Part shown: positions 13,301 through 26,000 of the stretch, piece after piece
Layout of the letters: every line of letters begins with the position of its first letter
Numbering within the stretch: the stretch's first letter is position 1
Origin: Stichopus chloronotus
Taxonomy: Eukaryota > Echinodermata > Holothuroidea > Aspidochirotida > Stichopodidae
Assembly (NCBI GenBank): GCA_021234535.1
Contig: CM037838.1
Span: 25,087,969 to 25,151,968, forward strand
Direction: 5' to 3'
Length of the DNA: 64,000 nucleotides
The notes under the pieces: model-generated
Seen by the model: the letters and a program-made list of their open reading frames with translations, nothing else
What the model was told of the DNA's origin: nothing
Database searches by the model: none
Program-made: the position numbers and the translations under genes

Positions 13301-15959
13301 ACTTTGGCAAAGAAGATACAAAATTTAAGTACATCGCGAAGACATTGTCAAAATTCAGGCTTCACCAGTTGAATTTCACATCCCTTCCCATCTTTTCTCC
13401 CTTGCCTGTCAGCCTGCTTCCTTACTAGATGAATTATTACCAAACACCGTTTGGAATCTGCCCAACAGACCCTCAAATATCTGACAACCAATCGCTGGTT
13501 TCGCTCTTTTTAAAACCTTCACCAAAACACAACACACCATAAACTAAAAGTACAAGGCCAACAAAAGTAAATATTGCCAAAAATAATCCTGATTGCAAGA
13601 AGAACAAACCATGTGAAAATATGGTATGGTTAAAGAGGATCCCTTTTTTGAACAAACTATATGTTTCTTTTTTTTCCTTGGTGCAAATTCTTTTCTGTGT
13701 TGCCCTGCCTACTCTAAGTGAGAACAAATAAACAAAAAGAAAAAAACTAGTAAGTGCAATCATGTAAAAAAAAAAGAAAAAATATTAGTCAACCCAAGAA
13801 GAAATTAAAATTAATGCAGCCATGTGATGATTAATATCATTGGTGAACATTTTCTTTTCTATTATGCAAATGTGACCGAAGTATGTATGCAGATCAGAGA
13901 AAGCTCACCACGAGATTCCATGTAAAATCTGCCTTTTTGAATATCTGTCAGGGTATAGGTCAGATAAAGAGGTAAAGTGAAGAAAACTCTGTACATTTTC
14001 CTTGGTTTTGACGCCATCCGACGCCACTAACACAAACAGATTGTCGATTGGCTGAAAGCAGGGGTTTTCCAAAATTTATTAATTCTGAATGTGAAGTTTG
14101 AAGAGTATCACAAACCACAACAGTGAAATTTATTCGCAAGTCCAAAGTGATCGTAATTTGGCCTTTGCAGACTACTCCCAGATGAGTATATTCCAAAAGT
14201 GCTGCGACAGTCTCAATTCTGAGCTTCAGCGATAGTGTAAGTTCTCATTTTGGATGTTTTTTTTTCAAATTATAGAAAATCAGACATGATGTGGACATGA
14301 GCAATGCTTAGGGTGATGTGATAAATTGCAATATCATTTGTACATTTGTGTGTACATAGTTAATAAGAAACATTTCTCAACCTATATTGGGTTTCATTTG
14401 AAAATTCACTTCAAGTTGGGAAAGGAGCCAAAAATGGAGAGTGTAACCAACCATCACTGAGAAAAGGAAGGGCTCGCTCCCTTCGACTGTTTTCGTGCAA
14501 GTTAGTGACCTGACTCAGACGCACGTTCAGAACTAAATGACCTGATCACAGTAACTTGATGACGGCAAGGGTAAATGAAACAAATGGACATCACTTCACT
14601 GGTGGCAAAGTTACCCAATGTTTTTAAATCACAGACAAGAGCAGACTCCATGTTGACAATGTTTGGAAAAACAATTTCCATTTAATAGCTAAAGGTGTAC
14701 AGCACATCTCATGTAATCTGACATAAATCCTAACACTTGCGCTATTCGGGTGAGCTTGGAGGGTTCATGGTTATCCCCCCATCTTCCCAGTAAACAGCCT
14801 GCATCCCCAAAACCTTCTCTCCCCTTCACTTTTTCCCTCCACCAATTCTGTCACATTTGAGCATTTTTTCTACACTTCTGGTGGGGTCATTACCCCACTA
14901 ATCACAATTCCATTGGGTGTGGTCACATCCCCCCATTATCTGATACCGTAAATTGACATCACATCCAGCACCTACCAATTCATGCCTTTGACACTTTACA
15001 CGAACAAAATTTTCCCCTCAAGCTGCCGCTAGCTCCCTCAGAAAATCCTATTTACATGCATGCATTTACATAAGAGTGAAGAATACAAAGAGACAGCACA
15101 GCTGTCTACTAAACATTGTACAAAAATTTCATAAGTACAATATCACATTGCGAGAAAAAATTTGAGACAAAAGTTATCGCCTGTGCAGTGAAATATGACA
15201 ATTACATGATGTGACGATTTGCTAGGCCAAGAATTGTTTGGACTAAAAGGTTAGTTTCACTTCCAAAGGTTTACTGTGCTGAAAGGTGTTTTCAGTAACA
15301 TTACTGCAACAGATTTATTTTTCAATATTTTGATCATTGTGAGTAATAAAGAGTATTTTTTTGTTTGAAAAATATTTTCATGAAACCTCTGCACCCTCTA
15401 GCCTATATGTTCCTAAACCCTTCTTGCTTTGCTGTTGGTGGTTTTCTTTACTGTTCTGTTTTATTGAAGCTCAAATTAGCAGACTACAGAAATTGAAAAA
15501 CCTTTGACTTTCAGTTAAAGGACTAATATATAACTTTGTTAACCAACATTAACTTTATGATCATGAGTGACACTTTAGAAATTAAGCAGTGACCTGTGAA
15601 AGAAAAGGCACTGATCTTCAAGCTAAACCTTTGAATGACACAAACATTTTTTTTTCACATAAGATTACAAACTGATAAAAAAAATAAATGACTTAGTAAA
15701 CTCGACTTTACAAGAACTTCTACAAAGGAGTAAAAGATGAGACACTGGATAGGAAATGAACACCAGGATTGTAGCGGCTGGTGGATGGCGCTAGGGGGCC
15801 ACGCCTTGGACCAGTAATTCCCTTCTGCTACAGAGGTTTACAACTTACCACAGAGCACATACTTCACACAAAATGTAGTAACATGACAGGGGTTGTGGTC
15901 TTTTTAGCTAACATTAAGATTTTCCCAGCACTTTCCCATAAAAGTGTTTACAAGATATA

Positions 15960-16045
15960 GAGCATTCCAGGGGAGCTGCTCCCTGGACCCCAGCTGGTGC
16001 ATTGCCCCCTGGACCCCACCAGGGGCCCTGGTGCAAGTTTCTAAA
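15960..16045. repeat. C/G-rich repeat fragment ('ccctggacccca')
   Basis: The blocks 'gctgctccctggacccca', 'gccccctggaccccac' and 'caggggccctgg' are internally repeated and partly complementary. They stand out sharply from the AT-rich surroundings. Similar tracts are part of dispersed elements in many marine invertebrates, from memory; the family is not identified here. Confidence 0.4.
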
Positions 16046-16796
16046 CCCTACCAGAAGTGGATGGTTCCTTTGTTTGGAGCCTGGCATTCAAATCTGTGTG
16101 ACTAAAACCAAGATGAACATACTAACAACACCTTTTTACCATCTTTGCTACTGCTTTCATATTTTAAGTCTGATTGACCCATTTGATAAAAACAAACAAA
16201 ATTGTTTGTTCAATTGCTGATGGGCAGCCTTCACTCACAACACCACAATCATGTTCTTCTATTTAGATTTTGTTTTTTTGATGTGACTCAATGAAAAACA
16301 GCAATTTGCAGTGTTTTCATCGAGAAAGCCAGTTGTTTTTTGCACATATCATTGTATTAAAACACCAAACACCTGAAAGTTGAAAGTTTCTAGACCATTC
16401 CACTTTTGCATTGGTTACATCCCTGACATAAATCCATATGACAGGAAGTTAACGGCATGCAGCTCACACTAATAATGACTCTCTCTCTCAAAGTTAACCA
16501 TTTTCCTTCTGCATCAACCACTTTCTTATATGAAACAAACACTACTGGAGTAATTCTGCACCATGCCTTAAACCGGGAGTCACTAAGGTCCAGTATCTTC
16601 TCCTTTGAGGGATCAATTTGCCGGAAAGTTTGGTATGAGACAAGACAGCAAAAGAGAAATGGTGAGTTTTAGAAACTTGCGTTGTTCTGCATTGGCCTAG
16701 ACCTAATTCAGAACAGTCTATTGTGGGATAACACTGATTCTTTGGCAGGTTTCCAGCCAGACAGCAAAACAGAATAGGATGCAAGATGAAACTCAC

Positions 16797-17021
16797 CTTA
16801 TTCCTGAGTTCTGTAATGACGGTTTTGGCACCCTCATACTCTTTGGTCAGAAGTTTGTTTTGTCCTATGACATCATCCAACTCTTTCTTGATAGCATAGT
16901 ATTCCTCTGCTTCCTGAGCTCTTGACAACTGACCTTGTATTAACTTCTCTGCTATCACCTCGTTCTCTTTCTCCAGTATATCGATCTTTTGCCGGAGGAG
17001 GTTGTTCTCTGTTCGTAACCT
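16797..17021 (-). CDS. EVI5: EVI5 coding exon 10, coiled coil
   Basis: Encodes residues 405-479. It begins [20 protein letters not shown], includes [19 protein letters not shown], and ends TVITELRNK. The block GQ(V/L)(T/S)RAQEAEE is typical of EVI5 proteins, and the heptad pattern is clear. The acceptor is tacatcttcacag|AGGTTA, the donor AATAAG|gtgagt (phase 0), so the transcript continues to a further exon at lower coordinates. Confidence 0.96.
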
Positions 17022-20000
17022 CTGTGAAGATGTACAATAAAGGATACTGAGGGAGAGCAACAGAGTCAAGCATATTCACATTTTCCAATATTGGTGTTTT
17101 CCTATTTCGCTTTTGCAAACTTGATTGTGGTCAACATATTGACTTTTTGTTTGATATTTTCAACAGGTTTTTGAACAAAGTCCACTGTTTTCTAGAGACC
17201 AGTTCCTGGACGATTCCCCTCCTCAGAAAATTTCCACCAGGACAATTCCCTACCAGCCATTTTCCACTCTGACAATTCCCAACTGAGACAACTTCCCCTC
17301 CGACAGTTCAGACCCACCCTAAACCCTAAACTCAACCCTAGCTCTTTCCCTAAAGGAATTTGAGGAATTCTCTGGGAAATTGGGAATTGACCAGCGGGGA
17401 CTTGTCATGAAGTTTGTCCAAGATGCAATCGTCACCCTGTGGGGGGATTGTTGGGAAGGGAGTTGCCAAGTCATGCTAGAAGCATTCCTCACTTCTGGCA
17501 ACCTCTGCACAGCCATATGCACCATACAAAATGGTTTATCAAATACAAAAATCACTGGTCACCATTTTTCATATTAGAACTCTAATCTGGAATAAACTGA
17601 GAGCATAGCATTCGACAAATCGATTATGTCGCTGAGTAATTACTTGTGCAGATGGACAAAACCCTGATGATTCCTTTTAACTATGTGCAATAATAAATGT
17701 GTTGCATCCTTCCTTGAGAAAGGCTGGGGACAAAAAAAAAAAAAATCAGATGCTGATGATACAAATGCTGGGAGTGTTAGCATCCACGTGACTCCATGGT
17801 CGCAACCATGCTGGCATTGGGATTTTATCGTCAAAATGTGGTTAGATAACGCAATGAATGCTGAAGTCAAAATTTGATAATACTCAAACGATGTGCTCTA
17901 ATGCTTGACGGAGATGACATCCACTTTATTCTAGTATAAAATGTGCAAAGCTGATTAAGAAAATTTATGGTTTAAGACGAGTGTGATTCTACTCACCCTC
18001 ATTTCAATTTGATCTTCATTTTCTTTAGTTTTTATTACCATATATTCTTTTTCTAATCTAAATAGGAGAAACAAAAAAAAAAATAAAGAAATGGACAAAA
18101 ACAGATAGGATAATGACGTGTATGAAAATGGCAAATCTACCATGAGTTTTCATTCATTCGACAACTTTGTATCTATCACTAAAAGAAAACAGCGAAAATA
18201 AAATCCACTGAATTGGAAATGAACACTTTACACTTCCTTGAGTGTATATATATATATTCAGTTTCATATTATTCCATTCAGTTTGCTCTAGTATTGTCGC
18301 AATATTGCGATATTGGTATACGATAACGTTATTAGACTTTTCTCCTGATATCGTTTGTGAAATGATCCAAACAATATCTTCTATAGGAGAATGTTTCCTT
18401 AGAACAGATGTCGATCACACATGTGCAAACAAGAAATCAGACCATAAGATTGTAGTAAACTGTAATAAACTAGTTTGATTAATATGTAAATAGAGTGTCA
18501 TATCAAAGTTAAGGTCAGGCTGCACAATGACTTCTGTACACAATCCATAGTTTTATCAGGGAACTGTCATTTGACAGGAGATAAAACTCTTTGATATTTA
18601 GGAGGAAATAACCAAGGTCGCACAGTAATCTGTCTTCTGTATCTTCTTGGCAATTCTGTAAGGCTTACACTTGATTAGAAAGTGAAACACAGTCTAGTAT
18701 TTTTTGTCTGCTAGAGGTTGCAGAATGAAAGAGCACTGTCTTCACGGACAAAGCATTGACAATTGTTGGAGAAATAATTTTTTCCTCTTTTGTCGGTCTG
18801 TCAGTATCGCATGTGACATGATGACATACAGGTTGTATGTTAAAACATTAAAAAAGATTTGGATATGGTTATTTCAGGACATTTAGGGGAATGTCTCATT
18901 TGGTTGTCACAAAACTAGACTTCTGCCTCTTCGGTTTCGTTCACATCTCCATCCAAATAAGAACAGCCCCCTGATCAGATATGCCAGTCAAATGTCTTGA
19001 TTTCAAAGAGAAGACCAGTTGTTTCGATTTATCAGCCAGTGGTTCTGACTTGAACATTGGCAATCTCCTTGGCACAAGGCATTGTTTTATATAATCCTTT
19101 TCATGGGGTATTAGCAGGTGTGAATGACCGTTACTCGGATACTAAGTATGACTGAATGTGTCACATGAAATAGAAACAATGTCTAAGTCGTACATCTCAA
19201 TATTTGTAAATTGAAACTCTTGTTACACTGGAAAAAATCTAACATGATTACGATAGATTAAACTTTCAGTTTTGCCTCTCCTTCCAAATGACAACTTTCT
19301 GGTTTTACACACATTTATTCAGGTGTGCTAAGTTGGTCCCAATATACCCAGCCCCCCCCCCCCCCCCCCCCCCATGATATTTGTGATATCATTTGGCAAT
19401 TGAGGCAAAATGCTCTTGTTTTCGATTTTGAAAATTTTATATTGCAACTACATTGATGTGCTCATATTATGGTACCAAAAAAAAAAATCAATACCAAATA
19501 TTTTGTATTGAAAATAACTGATGGTGAAAGAAAAATAGTTTCCAAAGCATAACTGTAAGAGCCTGTCTTTGGATAATTGTAGACAACTTTCCAGAGAGCA
19601 ATTCCATAGGTCTCCAGGAATTTGCTCATCGTGTTGTCGAAAAAGATACATGAAGCTAAACATCTAAAGCAGCACATGCCTCACTACCTTTGCTCCCTAT
19701 GGGACACAGACAACCTAGCAGCAAGGATACCACAGCAGGGATTCTGAAAATGTGTGATCCTATTAAGGATATCTCGACATTCCCATGGCCTTATCTTCGA
19801 GATAAAATTTTCAGATCCATGCCTTTCTATAAATTTTAATGCAAGTTGACACTTGTGCATGAGTTAAATGGTCTGGAAAATGCTAGAATAAAGAAATGCA
19901 ACTTTCCCCATCTTTCTTGACAGGTAAGAACGCTACTAAACTGTGAGTACTTTGGACAATTTGCTGAAGACAAAATTTTCTAAAAATCTCAGAACGTTAC

Positions 20001-23000
20001 CATGACGACTATGAGGGGAGACGTAAAAGGGTGTAGTCACTTACTTTTTCATTCTCTTTGGATTAATTTTGACATGGAAGGCCTCTTGAATTAGTAAATC
20101 AGGTTCCTCTGCATGTAGCTTTGGAGCCTCCTTTTGCAGCAACTAGAAAAAGCAGAAAGAAGCAATTTTGATCGATTGCAATGAAGACTGCAAAATGAAA
20201 AGAGGTATAAGTGTGGAGGGAGAGAGACAGCATACAATGTACCCAAGACCAACTGAATGATTTGCATTTCCAGTGTGGCAAAATCAGACCTAGAGGGGAG
20301 AAAACATTTATCAAGCATTGACAAGCAAAGAGGGAGAAAGTGGCTGACATACAAGCAGGCAGACAAAGACCTGCATGATATTACAACTACTATAGCTTAC
20401 CTCAGACTTCTTATCTCAAACTTAATTTCTGTAGTAAAGAGAGACTGTACCCTGAAAATCTAAAACTCAGGATAAAATCAGTTTTTGATCCAGGTCTTGA
20501 CAACAAAATATGACAGTGTGAAATCCTGTGAACAAATTTAACTCACTAAATGCCACTGAAAACATTTAACCAAGGAAGCTGTTTTGCAGCTCAACAGTAA
20601 ATCAACATAGAAACACTGCACTCTCTAAGAGATCTTGTCGAGTAACATGTAACAGGTCTCCTGTTAAACACCAATACGAACCATCAGTGGAAAAATTTAC
20701 ACTTCAATTTCTCATACTTACTCTCAACATCTGTTCAAGATCCATTTGTATTAACATGTCACTATTCAGCCGGAGGATTGCGATACCTATTCTGAAAATC
20801 ACTTCCAATCCCTGCAAGATGGGAAATAAAAATGGGAAAACTGTGCAAAAGGTCTTTTAGTTAGTGTGAGCTGCCACAAACGTGGGCCATATATGCACAT
20901 ATATGAGGAAGCAATGTTCAGGCTAAAGATTCGAATCTGGGAGGGAAATCCTTCCCTAAAGGACTTTTTGGGAAGGATTTTTAAGATCAGGGAGGGAGTT
21001 GGAATTTGGTAAAACTTCTATTTTTTGCCATTTCCTGTGTGTGCTGTAACTGTAGCCACGAAAAGATTTATCCTTGTGCGGCATTCAGGAAACAAATGCA
21101 AGACTCACACAAGGATTGTCAAGGTATGTATTTCGTTTCAGAATACGACATGTCAGGTTTTGACTTTGTATTTTTCTTCTATGAAAGATGAGTGACCATC
21201 ACTTGGCAATGCCTCTTGAAAAAGAAGCAGGTATCATAAAAATTATGACAACATCAAATTTATTATTACTTCATACTGATGCTGCAGAATTTGCTTAACT
21301 TGTAACAGTTCACTTTAAGTAAAATATTTGCAAAAAATGAAAATGTGTGGATTACTGTTATTAAAACTTTTTACAGTAGTGCATGATTGTCAAAGAAATG
21401 ACACAATCTCAGAATCTTTTTGAATCTATACATATCTCACTGCTAAAGAGTCAACAGTGTAATTATTGTGTGAAGAATTATGCTTGGCTTGAAAGAATTC
21501 AAAATCAGGAAAGTACTTTTGGAGTTTTGTGGAAATTCTTAGAAATGCGATCAACTGAGGTCAAGACCGCTGCTTCGTGGTTGCATGTCTTACCCGACTG
21601 TGAGAACTTACTGTGCACATTTTGTGGCAATATACATTCAATGGGTGTGTCAAAATACTGCATCAATAAAACAGTTGACTGTCATCTCACGACTGTGCAT
21701 GTTCAGGTATTGCTTGGAATTCCAATGCCATGAAATTTGACTATTAAGGAAACTGAATGCTTCTGAAATTCGGATAAATGAACAACTCGTTAAGGTATTT
21801 TATTTTTTATTTTGGTAGAAAACCTTTCCGATGGGTTTGAGTGTACTCGGATGTGTTCTTGCTTGACATGTGGTATACTTGTGCACACCATTAAAAGAGG
21901 ACTTATCCCTAAAGTAGTGTCATGAAGATTCTACTTTAAAAAACAAAAAACAAACTTCTCAGAAAAAAGACGATAGATAGGCAGGAGGTAGGAGGAGTGA
22001 TTGGCTTGTTTTATTTCCTGTGCTGATGTTACACCAAACATTGCATCATGTATTTTCAGCACATCTGCCTTGCAGCTTGTGTGTGTTCAGATGCGGATTC
22101 ACATTCTCAAGAACCAAGTACCTTGGTGTGTAGCACATGTTCTACTCCTTTTGGAAAGTTTGCAGTGAAGTTGTTACTGATTTGGGGAAAACCCTGAATC
22201 AACATGTGTGTTTATCATCAAATAATGAGCAAGCTTCTGTATCTTTACATGGATTCTGGTGCAAATCCCAAGACGGGGATCTTTGTACTCTGTACTACAG
22301 CTTCATGACTGCAGAATGCTTGACCGTTCTCTGACGAGGAAAGTGCCACAAGAAAACGGTTGCAGCAATTAATGTTGTAGCAACGTAAACTATTCACTTA
22401 TGTGCTCTGAGACTTCATTTAATAGCTACTAAGCTTGCGTAACACCTGACAAAAATGATAAAAGCAATTGTAAGTCTCTCTCTCTCTCTCTGGCACAGTG
22501 GTGGAGAATATTTTCACACTTTTAGCGAGGATGTTTGATGTTGAGGTAGGTGTAGTGGAAGTGCATAGGATGTAAACCATTCAGTGATGTGCCCTTGTGG
22601 CTTTATTCAACAAATCTGTCTGGTAGTCCTTCCCTTTACGATGAGATCGTAACGTCTCACTGTTGATGGAGAAGTCTTCACAAATTTACCAAGAAAGATT
22701 GCTGCAAGAATTTATTTTAAGGTTGTGTTACACGCATCTGGAAGAGAGCTGGCTTTTATTCAAAAGTTGCGGAGTGAAAACCTGAATGAAAATCCGTCAG
22801 AATTATGTTTCTGTCTACCGCTGACTTTGAGATATGATCTTTCAAAATCTGATGAAAATTACGAGTATGATCACGTGGAGTGTTGCGGAGTGTCCATATT
22901 TCTTTGTTAGGCCTATGTATCTCTTACTGACTGGTTTCACAACGGTAAGTGATATATCAACGGTTCAAAAATAACAAAAACCTTGTGGCATATAGAAGTA

Positions 23001-26000
23001 TCCACTCTCCTTGAAATACTGTAAAGGTTAAGTGGAAAAAAAGGATAACACGAGGTGCATCATGTGGGTCGTCCTTCCCTTGACATCATAGATTTGCATA
23101 CTTAGCCAACGTTTATTCATGATGCAGACCTATAAGACAGAATTTTACCAGTAAAATTGTCAATATTCGATGGATTTTAATGGAATTTGTGGCTATTTTC
23201 AACATCTTTTAACCATTAATCCAGCTGTTATTCCAAAATGTCATTTTCATGTCACGCAACCTTTAAGTGGATGTATGAACATTGTAGAGCACACAGTCTA
23301 GTGCTTTGCTGTATTGTTCATCAAGTCACATTACTTTGACCTTGCCCTGTTGCTTGGTAACAGTGATTATGACATGCCTGCGAAGAAGCACTGGAAAAAA
23401 TTTTACTGAGAAAAGTTACTGCCGTTGAGTGTCTGTGGTGCAAACGCTGAGGGAAATTAAAGCAACATTACAGGACCAATCTACCATCTTTGGAGTGTTA
23501 GTGGATGTACATTTCAAAGTTGCAAATGTTGCCTTCAGGAATCATGACAGAGATACTGAAATAAACTACTTGTATGACAGTGACTTTCTTGACATCAAAA
23601 ATATTTCACTAAGTTTTCCTGTTGGACAAATCATCATCTCCATTTTACAAACTATCATTTAAACACACTGTAACTGAGAGGCAATCTCTCTGAAAAATCC
23701 TCCCTGGCACCACCCATTATTTGGAGATACTTCCTGCTTCTAACTTATCACTGTCTGGGTTGTAATACGAAGCACCCCAGACTCTTTGCTTTCGCTACTT
23801 TGGCGACGACGAGTACCTCTGAAATGAAAATATCCATCACACGGCAGGCAAGTGGAAGCGGCAAGCAAGTAGCAAACAGGGTGAGAAACCACGAGGAAGC
23901 ATACATTGACGTGTGAAAGCTCTGGGTCATAAAATGCTGAAACAATTCCGGGAGTTGTTCCTGTGAAAGAGCAAAACAAAATACTACTGCAGTCAAGTAG
24001 AAATATTGGCACCGATCCACTGTGATAACATTAGATGCCATCTCCAATTGCCACAAATTGGCCTCTCGATGGATGACACGCACCTTGGAATATTTGAACG
24101 AGTATTTGCGTTCGTCTGTTTGTTAACATTATCACAACATTTAAGCAGCAAACATTTGGCATCATTGAGCGCAATCACTGGATGCAGTGAAGGATTTCCA
24201 GCTATAAATTTCCTCTTGAGTTTGATTTGCTTTTAACAAGGGCCTCAGATATTGATGAGTTTTGAGCAGCAGAGGCACTGCAGCAGTATATTTGGGAGAT
24301 GCATTAAATCTGGTCCAGACTTGCAACAGAACCTTCTTAATGCTACAAAACTTGCAAAGGTACATTGTGCTATATTCTACACAAAATCTTTCAGTGGTAC
24401 GATAAAAATGAGACTCCCTCAATTTGAATCAAACTTTGCAAAATTGACAGCAAAGTGAAATGAATCGACTAACTTACTGAACAGTGGCCAGATAATTGAA
24501 GTCCGACTGTCACAAATCAATTGCTTTGGATTTATTACTTACACGACTGATACAGAGGAAGAAAATGCAAAAGATAGGCTGAAGTGAAATATTACCAATG
24601 AATGTAACAGAAGAAGGATAACCTAGAAAAGAGGGAAGGGGAGGAGGGAGAGATTGACAACATCTTTAGAGTCAATAACTGGTTCTGCATTTACCTATCA
24701 AAATCTGACGGTTCTGAATAAAGACACATCTACATTGTTTTCGAATTGTTTTCGAATTGTTTTCGAGGACATTTACAGCAAGGCCAAATGTATGCATTCG
24801 TTAAGCAAGGCGTAAGTATATGATGTGGATCTAAAATCATGAATGGAAATGCTGAAGAAATCATACACAACATTTGAAAATAAAGTACAAAACTGTAAAA
24901 GGTAATCAAACGTACAAAAGAGAGAATTATAGATAGAAACAAGATTAACATATCAAAACATGAAACTAGTATAATTATTCAAGATAAGATGAGACAGCAT
25001 AGGAAAAATAGAAATTAAAAAAAAAAGAATGCACTTACAGAGACATGTAGAACTTGGTAGGAAACATTCATTTATACAAAACAAAGATGCAACACAAATT
25101 TGTTAAACAGATTTCTGAGTTTGGTCCGTCTACCAACATTTGCTGGAGTAAGACAGAAGGGAGGAAGAAAAAGGGAGGAAGGGACAGGTGAAGGGGAGGG
25201 GGGGAGGAGGGTTGTACTACATACAGTTACAGATGCAGTTCATGCACAGTGGCACAAAAGTTCATTTCAAATAAAAATTTTTTTGTTTTGAAGCTACTAG
25301 CCAATCAAAAGCTATCACTTCACAAAAGGGGGAGGGCCAGCCTACTTACATGACACACAATGAGCATGAAACTTAAGCAGGTATCCTATGATGTAAAGCA
25401 GTCTCAATGTTCATCTACAGGTATGCAGTCAATTTGTGATGGTTTGTCAGGCAGTACTGATCGAACCAGACCAGCAGACAGATGGAATGTACACAACACG
25501 AAAGAGGGCTCAAGTTACAGTGAGCTTATGCTTCACAATGTCTGCGGAGGGCTCTTAAACAGGTATCATCATTACAAGCAAAGGATTGTCCCATTGCAAT
25601 GAAAAGTGTTGTTATTCACTCGATATATTGTTTGTTCATTCAGGTTTCCATGATAAAAGAATCAACTGTAAGCCATGAGTCAAAGGTTTATGCTTTGCTT
25701 TAAGTGGACAGGATAGCATGGGTGAGACACAGTAATGAGAAGCCACACAAAATGGGTAAAAGGGTGAAAAAAAAATGACAAGTAAAATGCAAAGCATCTG
25801 CTAGATTTCCTCAAAGCCAATTGGGTGATGTAAATGGCCAAAACAACAAGCCCAGAGAAAACGAGAGGGGAAGGAAGAATCGGATGAGGCAGTGAAGAGG
25901 ATAGAAAATGGACAGGTAAAGAGGAAGGGAAAGGTGGCTGACACACAAAGGTTAGTCATGGAATGATGATGTATGCGATTAAAATGAGAAAGCATTCATT

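Larger units (their letters stand above)
3387..16796. other. Long intron (or 3' region) after EVI5 exon 10
   Basis: About 13.4 kb with no exon I can support. It contains the dispersed repeats at 4990-5210 and 10223-10318, a diverged repeat tract at 6690-7380, a CpG-richer zone at about 8300-8750, long A runs (5774-5787, 8059-8071, 10981-10999) and a T run (7437-7456). A C/G-rich stretch with repeated 'ccctggacccca' lies at 15960-16045. The remaining sequence is featureless AT-rich DNA. Confidence 0.6.
18058..20044 (-). other. EVI5 intron 8 (1987 bp)
   Basis: AT-rich intron between exons 8 and 9. It holds a short (TA)n tract at about 18244-18258, a 22-base C run at 19352-19373 and the dispersed repeat at 19390-19475. 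No coding signal was found. Confidence 0.85.
20812..23816 (-). other. EVI5 intron 6 (3005 bp)
   Basis: Contains the dispersed repeat at 20938-21115 and a (TC)n tract at 22474-22492. Several plus-strand ORFs of 60-116 codons (for example 21383-21733 and 23429-23662) carry no recognisable domain and are treated as chance. Confidence 0.85.

Noticed and set aside
13908..13943. 36-nt open minus segment (IFKKADFTWNLV) with acceptor and gtgagc donor
   Set aside because: Too short and not similar to the EVI5 coiled coil.
16404..16680. Long open minus frame (about 65 codons, FRQIDPSKEKILDLSDSRF) just past the exon 10 donor
   Set aside because: No acceptor joins it, the plus strand is also open here, and the peptide has no family match.
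21383..21733. 116-codon plus ORF in EVI5 intron 6
   Set aside because: Low-complexity AT-rich coding look, no domain, antisense to the gene.
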